9,532 bases of DNA. Origin: Clostridia bacterium (lineage in GTDB: Bacteria; Bacillota_A; Clostridia; Oscillospirales; CAG-272). The stretch is taken from positions 1 to 9,532 of the forward strand of contig JAFVXK010000027.1 of assembly GCA_017501175.1 (NCBI GenBank), read 5' to 3'. A program made the position numbers and the translations under genes. How positions within the stretch are numbered: position 1 is the first letter of the stretch; every line of letters begins with the position of its first letter. Of the stretch, positions 1 through 6,533 are shown piece after piece. The notes under the pieces were generated by a model that had not been told where the DNA came from, ran no database searches, and worked only from the letters and a program-made list of their open reading frames with translations.

Positions 1-223
1 CGGTTATATCAATGGTATCATAGATTTTGTAGTGCTCGTAGTCGCCGTACTGACCCGAGGCGGCGTACTTGCCGTTGACGTAGAGGGTGTAGTCGGAGTC
101 GGCGGAGATGTTTATCACCGTTTTCTTGCCCGAGTGGCATATAGTGTCACGAAAATCGGCGTACTGGTCGGGACCCTCGCCCTCTTTTATCCAAATCCAT
201 TTGCTTTTTTCAAAAACCTTCAT
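1..223 (-). CDS. Alpha-L-rhamnosidase-like protein, N-terminal part
   Basis: This is the first 74 codons of a leftward gene whose remainder lies beyond the window edge. The protein begins MKVFEKSKWIWI and continues with QYADFRDT, ISADSDYTLYVNGK and GQYGDYEHYKIYDTIDIT (residues 39-74). That series is typical of the beta-sandwich domain at the start of alpha-L-rhamnosidase (GH78-type) proteins, which release rhamnose from plant or bacterial glycans. No signal peptide is visible, so a cytoplasmic enzyme acting on imported oligosaccharides is inferred. The ATG at 223-221 overlaps the TGA of the upstream zinc-ribbon gene (ATGA), and an AAAAGGAG ribosome binding site lies within that gene's end at about 231-238. 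The catalytic domain is not visible, so the exact glycosidase family is uncertain. Confidence 0.72.
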   Translation of the reverse strand, partial: MKVFEKSKWIWIKEGEGPDQYADFRDTICHSGKKTVINISADSDYTLYVNGKYAASGQYGDYEHYKIYDTIDIT

Positions 224-441
224 TGCTTTGCTCCTTTTATGTATTTCTTTTTGATTTTTTCTATGTCATCGCGTCTTATCCATTCCTCGGAGTAGCCGCA
301 GGTGCAGCAGAGATAACGGTCAACCTTGACGTACGACCAGGTGAGAGGAATGTTGTTTCCTGCGCCGTATGCGCCGGCTGTGCCTTCGATTTTTATTATA
401 TCGTTACCCAAGCATTTTGGACAAATTTTCGTTGTTTTCAT
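220..441 (-). CDS. Small zinc-ribbon protein
   Basis: A 73-residue protein with two cysteine knuckles: C7-x2-C10 (CPKC) near the start and C45-x2-C48 (CCTC, with an extra C46) followed by GYSEEW. This four-cysteine layout is that of a small zinc ribbon. The middle (residues 18-40) is glycine-rich and the C-terminus is lysine-rich (KIKKKYIKGAKQ). Similar short zinc-ribbon proteins are common as hypothetical proteins in Firmicutes; the partner and function are unknown. The start codon lies 1 bp after the stop of the acetyltransferase gene, with GGAG at about 452-455 inside that gene's last codons. The stop overlaps the start of the rhamnosidase-like gene. Both junctions suggest translational coupling. 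It is real by conservation pattern and spacing, but no role can be given. Confidence 0.75.
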   Translation of the reverse strand: MKTTKICPKCLGNDIIKIEGTAGAYGAGNNIPLTWSYVKVDRYLCCTCGYSEEWIRRDDIEKIKKKYIKGAKQ

Positions 442-442
442 A

Positions 443-871
443 TTACTTCAGCTCCATTCTGTAATGGGGAATGTCTTGCTCGTAAAACACGTCCGAAACG
501 ACAGTGAAGCCGAGGCGCTTGTAAAAGCCGACGGCGTGCTCCTGCGCGTTGACGTATATGAGATGCGTCGGCAGCTTTTTCTTGACGGCGGAAAGTGCGC
601 TCTCCATAAGCGTCCGTCCGAGCCCCTGCCCGTGAGAAAGGGTCAGCACCCTGCCAATCTTGACAGAGCCGTCAGAGTCATAAAAGGCACGCAGGTATGC
701 CGTGACACGCCCCCCGTCATCGAAGAAGCAATGTAAACTATTGTAGTCAATTCCGTCGGCATCGACGTAGCTTATCTTTTGCTCCACGACGAAAATCTCG
801 GCGCGCGACTTCAGTATCTCGTATAACTCTCCCGCCGAGAGCTCATCGAATTTCTTTGCGTAAAATTTCAT
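443..871 (-). CDS. GNAT-family N-acetyltransferase, ElaA-like
   Basis: A 142-residue GNAT acetyltransferase, which would transfer an acetyl group from acetyl-CoA to an amine; the acceptor is unknown. The N-terminal signature RAEIFVVEQ (residues 23-31) and the C-terminal NAQEHAVGFYKRLGF (108-122) followed by DIPHYRMEL (133-141) are characteristic of the ElaA subgroup. The acetyl-CoA pyrophosphate loop is seen as GRVLTLSHGQGLGRTLM (73-89), containing the Q/R-x-x-G-x-G/A motif. Length matches ElaA proteins (about 150). A good ribosome binding site (AAAGGACG) precedes the ATG. It sits 37 bp downstream of the SGNH esterase gene and 1 bp before the zinc-ribbon gene. Soluble and cytoplasmic by lack of hydrophobic segments. 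Confidence 0.88.
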   Translation of the reverse strand: MKFYAKKFDELSAGELYEILKSRAEIFVVEQKISYVDADGIDYNSLHCFFDDGGRVTAYLRAFYDSDGSVKIGRVLTLSHGQGLGRTLMESALSAVKKKLPTHLIYVNAQEHAVGFYKRLGFTVVSDVFYEQDIPHYRMELK

Positions 872-908
872 TTTTTCGTCCTTTGATAATTGGCTTCGGC
901 TTTGGGCA

Positions 909-1553
909 TCAAGAGCCTATATTGCTCTTTGAATAGCGCTCTGGCTCGAAATTCTCGATATTTACTTCGGAGGGCGTGATGTCGAGGAGCTCACAGATTA
1001 CCGAGAGGACTCTGCCACCGATAGCTTCCGTGCCCTCGGGGGTGTAATAGTGCACCCAATCAGAGTGCGCCGACTCGGGAAGCGACGCGGTAAAGGGATA
1101 AAGGTCGTTTATCACGGTGTCGGTGTCGGCGAGGACGCGGAGTGCCTCGGCATTGTACTTTTCGATGTTAGAGTTATGCCTTGTGAAATCGGGTTCGCTT
1201 TTTCCCTCGATTATTTTCGTCGAGGTTGCAAAGATGATTTTTGCCCTCGGGAAAAGCAGGCGAAGTCTTTTATCAATGCGCCCTATTGCCTCACCGTAGT
1301 AGTCAAGCGATGTGAGTGGCTCATCGCCAAAGAGCTCGAGCACGTCCCAAAGTCCCGCGTTCCAATGAACGAGGTCAACGTCGTCGCCCCACTTGCCGTC
1401 TCTTTTCCAGTTTTGCACAAAACGCAGAACGTACTCCGCAAACTTGCAGTTTTCCTCTGGGTAGAGGACCTCGGCTGTGCCTGCGAGGGCGTCCTTGACG
1501 TACTTGTCGTAGCCCATTCTTATAGAGTCGCCAATCAATACAATTTTTTTCAT
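909..1553 (-). CDS. SGNH/GDSL-family hydrolase (probable esterase)
   Basis: A 214-residue SGNH hydrolase. Block I is IGDSIRMGY with the nucleophile at S10. The block III asparagine is N65 in HWNAGLWD (63-70), and block V is DWVH with D165 and H168 completing the triad. The NAGLWD variant is frequent in SGNH proteins annotated as carbohydrate or acyl esterases, so removal of acyl groups from a small or sugar substrate is a reasonable inference; the substrate is not known. No signal peptide is present, so it probably acts in the cytoplasm. The ATG is preceded by GAAAGGA at good spacing and lies 26 bp after the AEC carrier gene, in the same leftward transcription unit. The nearby rhamnosidase-like gene fits a role in deacylating imported glycans, but this is speculation. 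Confidence 0.88.
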   Translation of the reverse strand: MKKIVLIGDSIRMGYDKYVKDALAGTAEVLYPEENCKFAEYVLRFVQNWKRDGKWGDDVDLVHWNAGLWDVLELFGDEPLTSLDYYGEAIGRIDKRLRLLFPRAKIIFATSTKIIEGKSEPDFTRHNSNIEKYNAEALRVLADTDTVINDLYPFTASLPESAHSDWVHYYTPEGTEAIGGRVLSVICELLDITPSEVNIENFEPERYSKSNIGS

Positions 1554-1579
1554 TTTTATTTCCTTTCGGTAGGTTGATT

Positions 1580-2506
1580 TTATATTGCTTGATAAAGAAG
1601 CACGAGAAGCGGCATCGTCGCGCAGGCAACGAGAGTCGTCATTATGTTTATCGCAACCGAATATTCAACCTCGGTGTCGTATATTTGCGAAAATTGCATT
1701 ATCGTTGCGGCGGTAGGCGTCATAGTCGCAAGGAATGAGATGAGCAGTATTTTCTCGACGTTTGGAATATTGAAGACAAGCCGCATAAGCAAGAGCACAC
1801 CGAGAGAGAGAAGGGGACAGATGATAACTCGCATAGCCGTTGTGAGATAAATACGGGGGTTAGTCACCATTTTTTTGAAGTTAAGGCTCGCCGCCGTCAT
1901 TCCCGCGATAAGCATACCCACGTAGCCGAGCACTCCGCCGAGCGAGGCGGTTATATCGCTGACAAATTCGGGAAGCCTGATGCCCGAAAGCAAAAGAACG
2001 AAGCCCGCGGCTATCGCAAGAATGCAGGGATTTAAGAGGATTTTTGTCAATTTGATACCCTCACCGCGCTCGAAAAGTCCGACGCCATGCGACCACACGA
2101 AGCAGAGCTGTACAGACATAAAGCCGAGAGAATATATGACCCACTCGTCACCAAGGACAAATGAAACTATCGGAATGATGAGGTTTACCGCGTTAGAGTA
2201 GAACACCGATGCGCGCTCAACCACCGTGCCGTGCGCGAATTTTGCAAACAAGAGGTCAACGGCAACAAACATAAGGTGAAGAACAATTCCCGCACCGATA
2301 GCAAGGGCAAAGCCACCAAGAATTTCCTCGCTGAGCTCGACGTTAAAGGAGTTGATTATCGCCGCCGGCATCAAAAGATAGAGCGCGAGGCGCGAGAGCA
2401 CCACAGAGTCGCCCGATTTCACGACGCGGAGCTTCACGAGCGCAAAGCCGATAGCCATAACCAAGAAAAGCTGTGCTATTTTATATAGTAGTAAAAGTGC
2501 AGTCAT
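1580..2506 (-). CDS. AEC (auxin efflux carrier) family transporter
   Basis: A 308-residue, very hydrophobic protein with about ten predicted membrane helices and no soluble domain, the usual size and shape of bacterial AEC-family carriers (PF03547). Family-like features are the N-terminal LFLVMAIGFALVKLRVV segment, the RLALYLLMPAAIINSF helix with its central proline, and the C-terminal SFLATMTPTAATIMQFSQIY segment with D(T)EVEYS following. Bacterial members carry small organic acids such as malate, but the substrate here cannot be read from sequence. AAGGAG lies 8 bp before the ATG and overlaps the stop of the HAD phosphatase gene (12 bp gap), pointing to co-transcription and possible coupling. 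Confidence 0.9.
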   Translation of the reverse strand: MTALLLLYKIAQLFLVMAIGFALVKLRVVKSGDSVVLSRLALYLLMPAAIINSFNVELSEEILGGFALAIGAGIVLHLMFVAVDLLFAKFAHGTVVERASVFYSNAVNLIIPIVSFVLGDEWVIYSLGFMSVQLCFVWSHGVGLFERGEGIKLTKILLNPCILAIAAGFVLLLSGIRLPEFVSDITASLGGVLGYVGMLIAGMTAASLNFKKMVTNPRIYLTTAMRVIICPLLSLGVLLLMRLVFNIPNVEKILLISFLATMTPTAATIMQFSQIYDTEVEYSVAINIMTTLVACATMPLLVLLYQAI

Positions 2507-2518
2507 ACCAAAATCTCC

Positions 2519-3154
2519 TTAAATAAGCTCTGAAAAATTCTTGAGGTACCGCACGGCAGTTGCCCTCATCTCCTCAACGTAATCCGCGGAGGAGTCGTCG
2601 TAGATGCCGTATGCGACAGCGCCGGCGTCGCGTGCGGTTTTGACGGCGGTTACGTTGTCATCGACGAAGATGACCTCGCCCGTCGGCACGCCGAGCCTCT
2701 CTGCTGCCATTTTATATATTTCGGGATTTGATTTTGTAGTAGCAAAATCGTCGCAGGACCACACGTTGTCAAAAAGCTCGAATATGCCAAGACGGGAAAG
2801 ACAGACGTCGAGTATAGAGTGAGGACTTGCCGTCAGCACGTTTAAGCTGTCGCCTCTTTCACGAAGGGCCTTGAGCGTCGCAATAACCTCGGGCTTAGCC
2901 TCTATTCTTTCGGCGTAGTCGGGAAAGGCGTAGTCGTTCATCATAGCGACAAGAGCTTCCTCGGAAAGAGTGCATCCGAGCTCGCGGAAATATCTTGCCG
3001 AGCCGTTATAGCCAAGAGGAGTAATTGTTTTTATTACGTCATCGCCGACGGTTAGTTTATGCTCGTTTATAATTCGTAGCATAACCGACGAAAAGGTCGG
3101 CATCGAGTTAACGAGCGTGCCGTCAAAATCAAATAAATAGGTTGTCTTTTTCAT
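2519..3154 (-). CDS. HAD-superfamily hydrolase (phosphatase-like)
   Basis: A 211-residue HAD phosphohydrolase of the subfamily with an alpha-helical cap. Motif I is DFDGTLV (residues 9-15) with D9 and D11. Motif II is LTAS with S110 (107-110), motif III lysine is K141, and motif IV is FVDDN (163-167). All catalytic positions are intact, so an active phosphatase for a small phosphorylated metabolite is likely. Substrate unknown; the beta-phosphoglucomutase/phosphoglycolate phosphatase group is the nearest type. I start it at ATG 3154 because GAGGAAAA precedes it at good spacing and the protein then begins MKKTTYLFDFDGT, as expected. The open frame continues upstream to 3241, but that extension looks non-coding. 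Confidence 0.9.
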   Translation of the reverse strand: MKKTTYLFDFDGTLVNSMPTFSSVMLRIINEHKLTVGDDVIKTITPLGYNGSARYFRELGCTLSEEALVAMMNDYAFPDYAERIEAKPEVIATLKALRERGDSLNVLTASPHSILDVCLSRLGIFELFDNVWSCDDFATTKSNPEIYKMAAERLGVPTGEVIFVDDNVTAVKTARDAGAVAYGIYDDSSADYVEEMRATAVRYLKNFSELI

Positions 3155-3255
3155 TATAGTTTTCCTCAATATAAAAACCTGGCGCAAATCGCGCGCTTTT
3201 TCGTATTCGTCGTATCCTGTTTTTATATAATTGCCAATCAAAGCATTTTTTGAAT

Positions 3256-3345
3256 TTATTCTGTTCCGTAGTGAAGGGCGTCTTTGGTTTTAAGAAGGTT
3301 GTTGGCAGTGCGTGTCAAGCAAACAACGCTTTCGACGTGGGTCAA
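3256..3345 (-). pseudogene. Relic resembling the C-terminus of an RlmD/TrmA-type methyltransferase
   Basis: In the minus frame this stretch encodes LTHVESVVCLTRTANN followed by about a dozen more residues and a TAA stop. HVESVVCL is identical, eight of eight residues, to residues 446-453 of the intact RlmD encoded about 340 bp upstream, including the conserved HVE glutamate. There is no start codon or ribosome binding site giving a plausible gene, and the residues before it do not resemble RlmD. The two DNA copies of the 8 codons differ at 7 of 24 bases and every difference is synonymous, so this is not a recent duplication. It may be the end of a former second methyltransferase, or an attachment-site scar of an element that integrated at such a gene end. 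Confidence 0.45.
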
Positions 3346-3348
3346 GAC

Positions 3349-3406
3349 TCCAAAAGGTATATTTTTGTGCCAAAAATGGGGGTTGTAAGTCCAAAAGGTA
3401 TATTTT
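3349..3406. repeat. Pair of 17-bp direct repeats
   Basis: TCCAAAAGGTATATTTT occurs at 3349-3365 and again at 3390-3406, 41 bp apart. The second copy overlaps the stop codon of the small membrane protein gene by two bases and the first abuts the RlmD-tail relic. The offset is not a multiple of three, so the repeat is not a protein repeat. No function is evident. Confidence 0.75.
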
Positions 3407-3650
3407 ATTTTTGTTTGCTTTTGATTGTTTTCTTGAGCCATTGAACTAATGCGTATACAAGTTCAAAGACAACAACAGGAACAATAATACCGAGCAAAAC
3501 AATCAAATCAAAATCAATGTTTGGCGAGTCCAATTCAACGCCAAACGCACTGACAACAAGAGCGCCTATGCCAAAGAATATTAAGGTCAATACGATTTCT
3601 AGCAGTCCTTCGAAAAACGCTTCTTTAAGTTTCTTTTTATCTTTTTTCAT
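3405..3650 (-). CDS. Small two-helix membrane protein
   Basis: An 81-residue protein with a lysine-rich N-terminus (MKKDKKKLKE), a first hydrophobic helix at about 15-37, an acidic loop (ELDSPNIDFD, 39-48), a second helix at about 49-71 and a lysine-rich tail (KKTIKSKQK). Charge distribution predicts a helical hairpin with both ends in the cytoplasm. I do not recognise a family. The start is ATG 3650, not an upstream codon: its ribosome binding site GAAAGGAG (3657-3664) is built into the last codons of rlmD and its ATG overlaps the rlmD stop as ATGA. Translation is therefore probably coupled to rlmD. What it has to do with rRNA methylation, if anything, is unknown. Confidence 0.72.
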   Translation of the reverse strand: MKKDKKKLKEAFFEGLLEIVLTLIFFGIGALVVSAFGVELDSPNIDFDLIVLLGIIVPVVVFELVYALVQWLKKTIKSKQK

Positions 3651-5023
3651 TTGCGTCTCCTTTCGAGACAAACGACACTCTCAACGTGTCCCGTACAAGG
3701 AAACAGGTCAAAAGCAAAAACTTCTTTCGTTTCGTAGCCAAGAGCCTTGAATATAGCCGCATCTCTTGCAAGAGTTTCGGGGTTGCAGGAAACGTAAACT
3801 ACGCGCTTCGGCGACAGTCCTGCGACGTAACGCAGAAGACGCTCGTCACAGCCGGCGCGCGGCGGGTCGAGTACAATTATGTCGGGGAGAATTCTCTCGC
3901 CGCGCGAGATTTCGGCGCGGGAAAGCAGCTTTTCGGTGTCGGAGGCGTCGCCCGTGTAAAATTCTGCGTTGGAAATGCCGTTTGCCGCGGCGTTGAATTT
4001 CGCGCACTCTACCGCCGAGGCTACGATTTCAATGCCGATGACCTCACCCGCCGCGTCTGCCATAGAAAGCCCTATCGAGCCAGCACCGCAGTATAGGTCA
4101 AGGAGAACGTCGTTTTTGGTTGGCGCGGCGAGCTCCTTTGCCTTCGCGTAGAGAAGGTCGGCTGCGGCTCTGTTGACCTGATAGAAGGACGGTGCGGTGA
4201 TTTTGAGACGTACACCCCCGAGCGTGTCAAATATATAGTCGCGCCCGAAGAGGGTTATATACCCGTCACCGAGCACTACGTTTGTGTTTTTTGTATTCAC
4301 GTTAAGGAGAATGCCCACCACCTCGGGATAGCGCGAGGTTATGTCGGTGACGAGCTCGTCAGAGTGGGGGATAGACTTCCCATTGACAACTAAAGTTAGC
4401 AAAATTTCGCCGCTGACCTCGCCGCGACGGAGATAAATATGGCGTAAAAGTCCCTCGCACGTTTGCTCGTTGTAAACCGAAAGGTCGTGCTTTTTGAAAA
4501 AGGCGGACACCGTGTCGAGAATTTTGCGGAAAACAGAGGGGGCAAGCGGACAACAGCGCGCCTCGGTGACGCGGTGGCTTTTCGGTGCGTAGAAGCCTAT
4601 GACGTACTCGCCGTCCTTTGTCTTTGAGATGGGGTATTGCGCTTTGTTACGGTATTCCTTCGTTTTAGGCGAGGGGGTGACGTCGGTTACCTCGACCTCT
4701 GAAAGACCTGCCTTGACGAAGGCTTCTTTTACGTTTTGCTTTTTTATATCAAGCTCGTGAGTGTATGAAATGCATTTGTATGCGCATGAGGTACAGGCGG
4801 TATTGTCGCATCTGTCGCTGGCGCGCAGGGGGGATTTTTTGATGAATTTCTCTACACGCCCCACGGCATATGACGAAGCAGACTTGATTATCTTTACCTC
4901 GACCTCGTCCTCGGGGACTGTTCCTGATACGAAAACTACAATTCCGCCCTCACGTCCGACGCCAAAGCCGAGGTTGGTTAAATCGGTTATTTTTAGATTA
5001 ACTAAATCGTTCTTTTTCAGCAT
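3647..5023 (-). CDS. rlmD: 23S rRNA (uracil-5-)-methyltransferase RlmD
   Basis: A 458-residue TrmA/RumA-type enzyme that uses S-adenosylmethionine to make 5-methyluridine in 23S rRNA. Residues 1-62 form a TRAM RNA-binding domain. Cysteines C72, C77, C80 and C84, with C157/C158, fit the iron-sulfur cluster region. The methyltransferase domain shows SFYQVN (279-284), the SAM loop DLYCGAGSIGL (309-319) and LDPPRAG (385-391). The catalytic cysteine is C413 in VSCNPETLARD, and the terminal HVESVVCL carries the base E448. Length and all key residues are normal. In Gram-positives the same family can modify U1939, U747 or both, so RlmCD-type specificity is possible. AAAAGGG precedes the ATG. The gene lies 29 bp after the AraC regulator and overlaps the next small gene. 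Confidence 0.93.
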   Translation of the reverse strand: MLKKNDLVNLKITDLTNLGFGVGREGGIVVFVSGTVPEDEVEVKIIKSASSYAVGRVEKFIKKSPLRASDRCDNTACTSCAYKCISYTHELDIKKQNVKEAFVKAGLSEVEVTDVTPSPKTKEYRNKAQYPISKTKDGEYVIGFYAPKSHRVTEARCCPLAPSVFRKILDTVSAFFKKHDLSVYNEQTCEGLLRHIYLRRGEVSGEILLTLVVNGKSIPHSDELVTDITSRYPEVVGILLNVNTKNTNVVLGDGYITLFGRDYIFDTLGGVRLKITAPSFYQVNRAAADLLYAKAKELAAPTKNDVLLDLYCGAGSIGLSMADAAGEVIGIEIVASAVECAKFNAAANGISNAEFYTGDASDTEKLLSRAEISRGERILPDIIVLDPPRAGCDERLLRYVAGLSPKRVVYVSCNPETLARDAAIFKALGYETKEVFAFDLFPCTGHVESVVCLERRRK

Positions 5024-5052
5024 AAGAGCCCTTTTGTAAACAATTATTTACG

Positions 5053-5886
5053 TTATATGTATTCTTCTTGGAATTTTGCGCGCCATTCCTTCGGAGTTTC
5101 TCCGAAAGCCGCCTTAAAGGTTTTTGTGAAATAGGAAGCGTCTGTAAATCCGGTTTCCTCTGCGATTTGTGCTATGGTTTTTGTCGTGTAACGGAGAAGG
5201 TTTTTGGATAGACGCAGGCGGTAGGATATAATGTATTGGCGAAGGGTGATACCGCGCTTTTCCTTCATAACCGTGCTTACGTAGAAGGGGTGATAGCCAA
5301 AAATCGCGCCTATCTCGGTGTTGGATATTTCATCGCCTGCGTGCTCCCTTATATAATCGTCAAGGGTGTCGAGCATTCTCAGCGGGAGAGCATTTTCGTC
5401 TGTCGCTTCGGCGACCCTTATGAGAATGAGCTTGAGTATTGCCGCAGCCTTTGCCAAGGAATAGACGTCCTCTGAAATAAAGAGCTCCGTAATCTCTTCT
5501 ATCTCGCCCCATACCGCTTCAAGCTCGTCAATGCGTATTACTTTGTCAAACGGCGCAGTTTCTTTTGGACATAGCTCGGAATTAAATTCCTCGGGTGCTA
5601 TGGGCGTGGCATTATCTACGGTATTGCCCGTAGGACTGAAGCTAATCACTGCGGCGCGCATATACTGTCCAAAGAGCGCGTAGCGCGTACCAGCGGGAAT
5701 ATATAAAAGCGCTCCCGAGCCGAAGGAAGTTATCTTCTTTCCGTCGATAGAGCCGCCAATCTCACCGGAAAAAACGTAAATCAGCCGAGAAGCATAGGAA
5801 ATGCGCTCACAGCGCTTGCTTGCCTTTCCGCCGCGGTCATAAATTGCCGCAGAGTATATCGTGGGATTAAGTTCACCGAAATTCAT
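5053..5886 (-). CDS. AraC-family transcriptional regulator
   Basis: A 277-residue regulator. The N-terminal cupin-like sensor domain (about residues 8-85) contains YVFSGEIGG and GSGALLYIPAGTRY, as in AraC-binding domains that sense sugars or other small ligands. The C-terminal double helix-turn-helix (about 172-275) has the first helix pair around NTEIGAIFGYHPFYVSTVMKE and the family signature IAEETGFTDASYFTKTFK followed by FGETPKEWR. Start is ATG 5886, preceded by GGGGGTG. A longer frame with TTG at 5925 is excluded because the -10 box lies at 5928-5933. As first gene of the leftward block with sugar-related genes downstream, it may regulate that block and itself; the ligand is unknown. Confidence 0.92.
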   Translation of the reverse strand: MNFGELNPTIYSAAIYDRGGKASKRCERISYASRLIYVFSGEIGGSIDGKKITSFGSGALLYIPAGTRYALFGQYMRAAVISFSPTGNTVDNATPIAPEEFNSELCPKETAPFDKVIRIDELEAVWGEIEEITELFISEDVYSLAKAAAILKLILIRVAEATDENALPLRMLDTLDDYIREHAGDEISNTEIGAIFGYHPFYVSTVMKEKRGITLRQYIISYRLRLSKNLLRYTTKTIAQIAEETGFTDASYFTKTFKAAFGETPKEWRAKFQEEYI

Positions 5887-5927
5887 CAAAGCACCCCCAA
5901 AAAGCTTCAAAATATAATAAAACAAAT

Positions 5928-5933
5928 ATTATA
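5928..5933 (-). promoter_or_regulatory. -10 box for the AraC-regulator gene
   Basis: On the minus strand TATAAT sits 41 bp upstream of the ATG, inside an AT-rich stretch. A good -35 at 16-18 bp spacing is not seen, which would fit a promoter needing an activator. The leader would be about 35 nt. Confidence 0.5.
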
Positions 5934-6081
5934 CACTAATTTTAGCATTTTACGCGCGCAAAATCAAGAGAAAAAGGAATATTTTTGAGCGATTTTATAA
6001 AACTTTTTTGAGTGCAAATTGCTTTTCTGAAGGGCGAAAAACATAAAAACGCAAATAATTGAAAAAACTTTCAAAAACCCC

Positions 6082-6110
6082 TTGACAAATCGGACAAGAT
6101 GTGGTAGAAT
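6082..6110 (+). promoter_or_regulatory. Sigma-A promoter of tRNA-Glu
   Basis: TTGACA at 6082-6087, a 17-bp spacer, then TAGAAT at 6105-6110. Transcription would begin near 6117, about 12 nt before the mature tRNA 5' end. Confidence 0.9.
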
Positions 6111-6128
6111 ATTTCGGCAAGGCAAACC

Positions 6129-6203
6129 GGCCGGTTGGTCAAGCGGCTAAGACATCAGCCTCTCACGCTGAAAACATGGGTTCGATTCCCGTACCGGTCA
6201 CCA
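6129..6203 (+). tRNA. tRNA-Glu (anticodon CTC)
   Basis: A 75-nt cloverleaf can be folded by hand. The acceptor stem GGCCGGT pairs with ACCGGTC (one G-T). The D stem is GTC/GAC, and the anticodon stem is TCAGC/GCTGA with loop CTCTCAC, giving anticodon CTC at 6162-6164. The T arm is ATGGG/CCCGT with loop TTCGATT. The discriminator is A and CCA is encoded (6201-6203). It decodes GAG. It is a single tRNA gene with its own promoter and terminator rather than part of a tRNA cluster. Confidence 0.96.
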
Positions 6204-6210
6204 AGAAAAA

Positions 6211-6246
6211 ACGCAGACACTCCACAAGGGGTGTCTGTGTTTTTTG
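6211..6246 (+). terminator. Intrinsic terminator of tRNA-Glu
   Basis: A 13-bp stem (ACGCAGACACTCC with GGGGTGTCTGTGT, two G-T pairs, loop ACAA) is followed at once by a run of T residues. It begins 7 nt after the CCA end. Confidence 0.93.
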
Positions 6247-6268
6247 TTGTGCTCGGCACAACCTCGAA

Positions 6269-6318
6269 CCCACTCGCGCGCACGAAAGGCTTTAGGTGTA
6301 TCGTTGACTATCATAGTT
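6269..6318 (+). repeat. 50-bp direct repeat, copy 1
   Basis: Identical base for base to 6591-6640, offset 322 bp. It starts CCCACTCGCGCGCACGAAAG and ends with the small palindrome ACTATCATAGT plus T. Looser similarity continues past the end (CTAACAA and CGCGCGA occur after both copies). Both copies lie just after a terminator T-run and a TGTGCT segment. Confidence 0.95.
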
Positions 6319-6355
6319 AGGATTACTAACAAACGCGCGAATTGGGTTCGAAACA

Positions 6356-6399
6356 TTGCTCCGCCGCTTCCGCGTCGGAAGCCTTGAAGGGCGGAGCAA
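6356..6399. repeat. 44-bp nested palindromic element
   Basis: The ends TTGCTCCGCC (6356-6365) and GGCGGAGCAA (6390-6399) are perfect 10-bp inverted repeats. Inside lies a second perfect hairpin, GCTTCCG-CGT-CGGAAGC (6366-6382). The compact, GC-rich, nested form resembles REP-type or other small palindromic interspersed elements. It is flanked by GGGTTCGAA on the left and ATTCCCGTACC on the right, which resemble the two halves of a tRNA-Glu T arm. Confidence 0.75.
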
Positions 6400-6489
6400 A
6401 TTCCCGTACCTGTTTGCCGCTCGGGGCGTAGTTTGCGGTAACTGTTCCGCCTCATTCTTCTTGAAGCTCACATCTCCTCGCACGGCAAT

Positions 6490-6507
6490 ATACCGCTTGC
6501 GCGGTAT
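6490..6507. repeat. Perfect hairpin, 7-bp stem
   Basis: ATACCGC-TTGC-GCGGTAT. There is no T run on either side, so it is not a terminator. Role unknown. Confidence 0.6.
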
Positions 6508-6533
6508 GCACCAAAATAGACGGTAGAGTGGGG

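Noticed and set aside
3155..3241. N-terminal extension of the HAD phosphatase
   Set aside because: The family's catalytic motif lies normally within the first 10 residues from ATG 3154, which has a good ribosome binding site.
5887..5925. Upstream TTG start for the AraC regulator
   Set aside because: The -10 box at 5928-5933 places the transcription start downstream of this TTG; ATG 5886 has a ribosome binding site.
5934..6081. Riboswitch or T-box in the AT-rich spacer between the regulator and tRNA-Glu
   Set aside because: No conserved T-box or riboswitch motif and no terminator hairpin can be seen; it looks like plain AT-rich spacer.
6340..6420. A second tRNA gene suggested by GGGTTCGAA and TTCCCGTACC
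   Set aside because: The halves are separated by a palindrome and no acceptor, D or anticodon arm is found around them.
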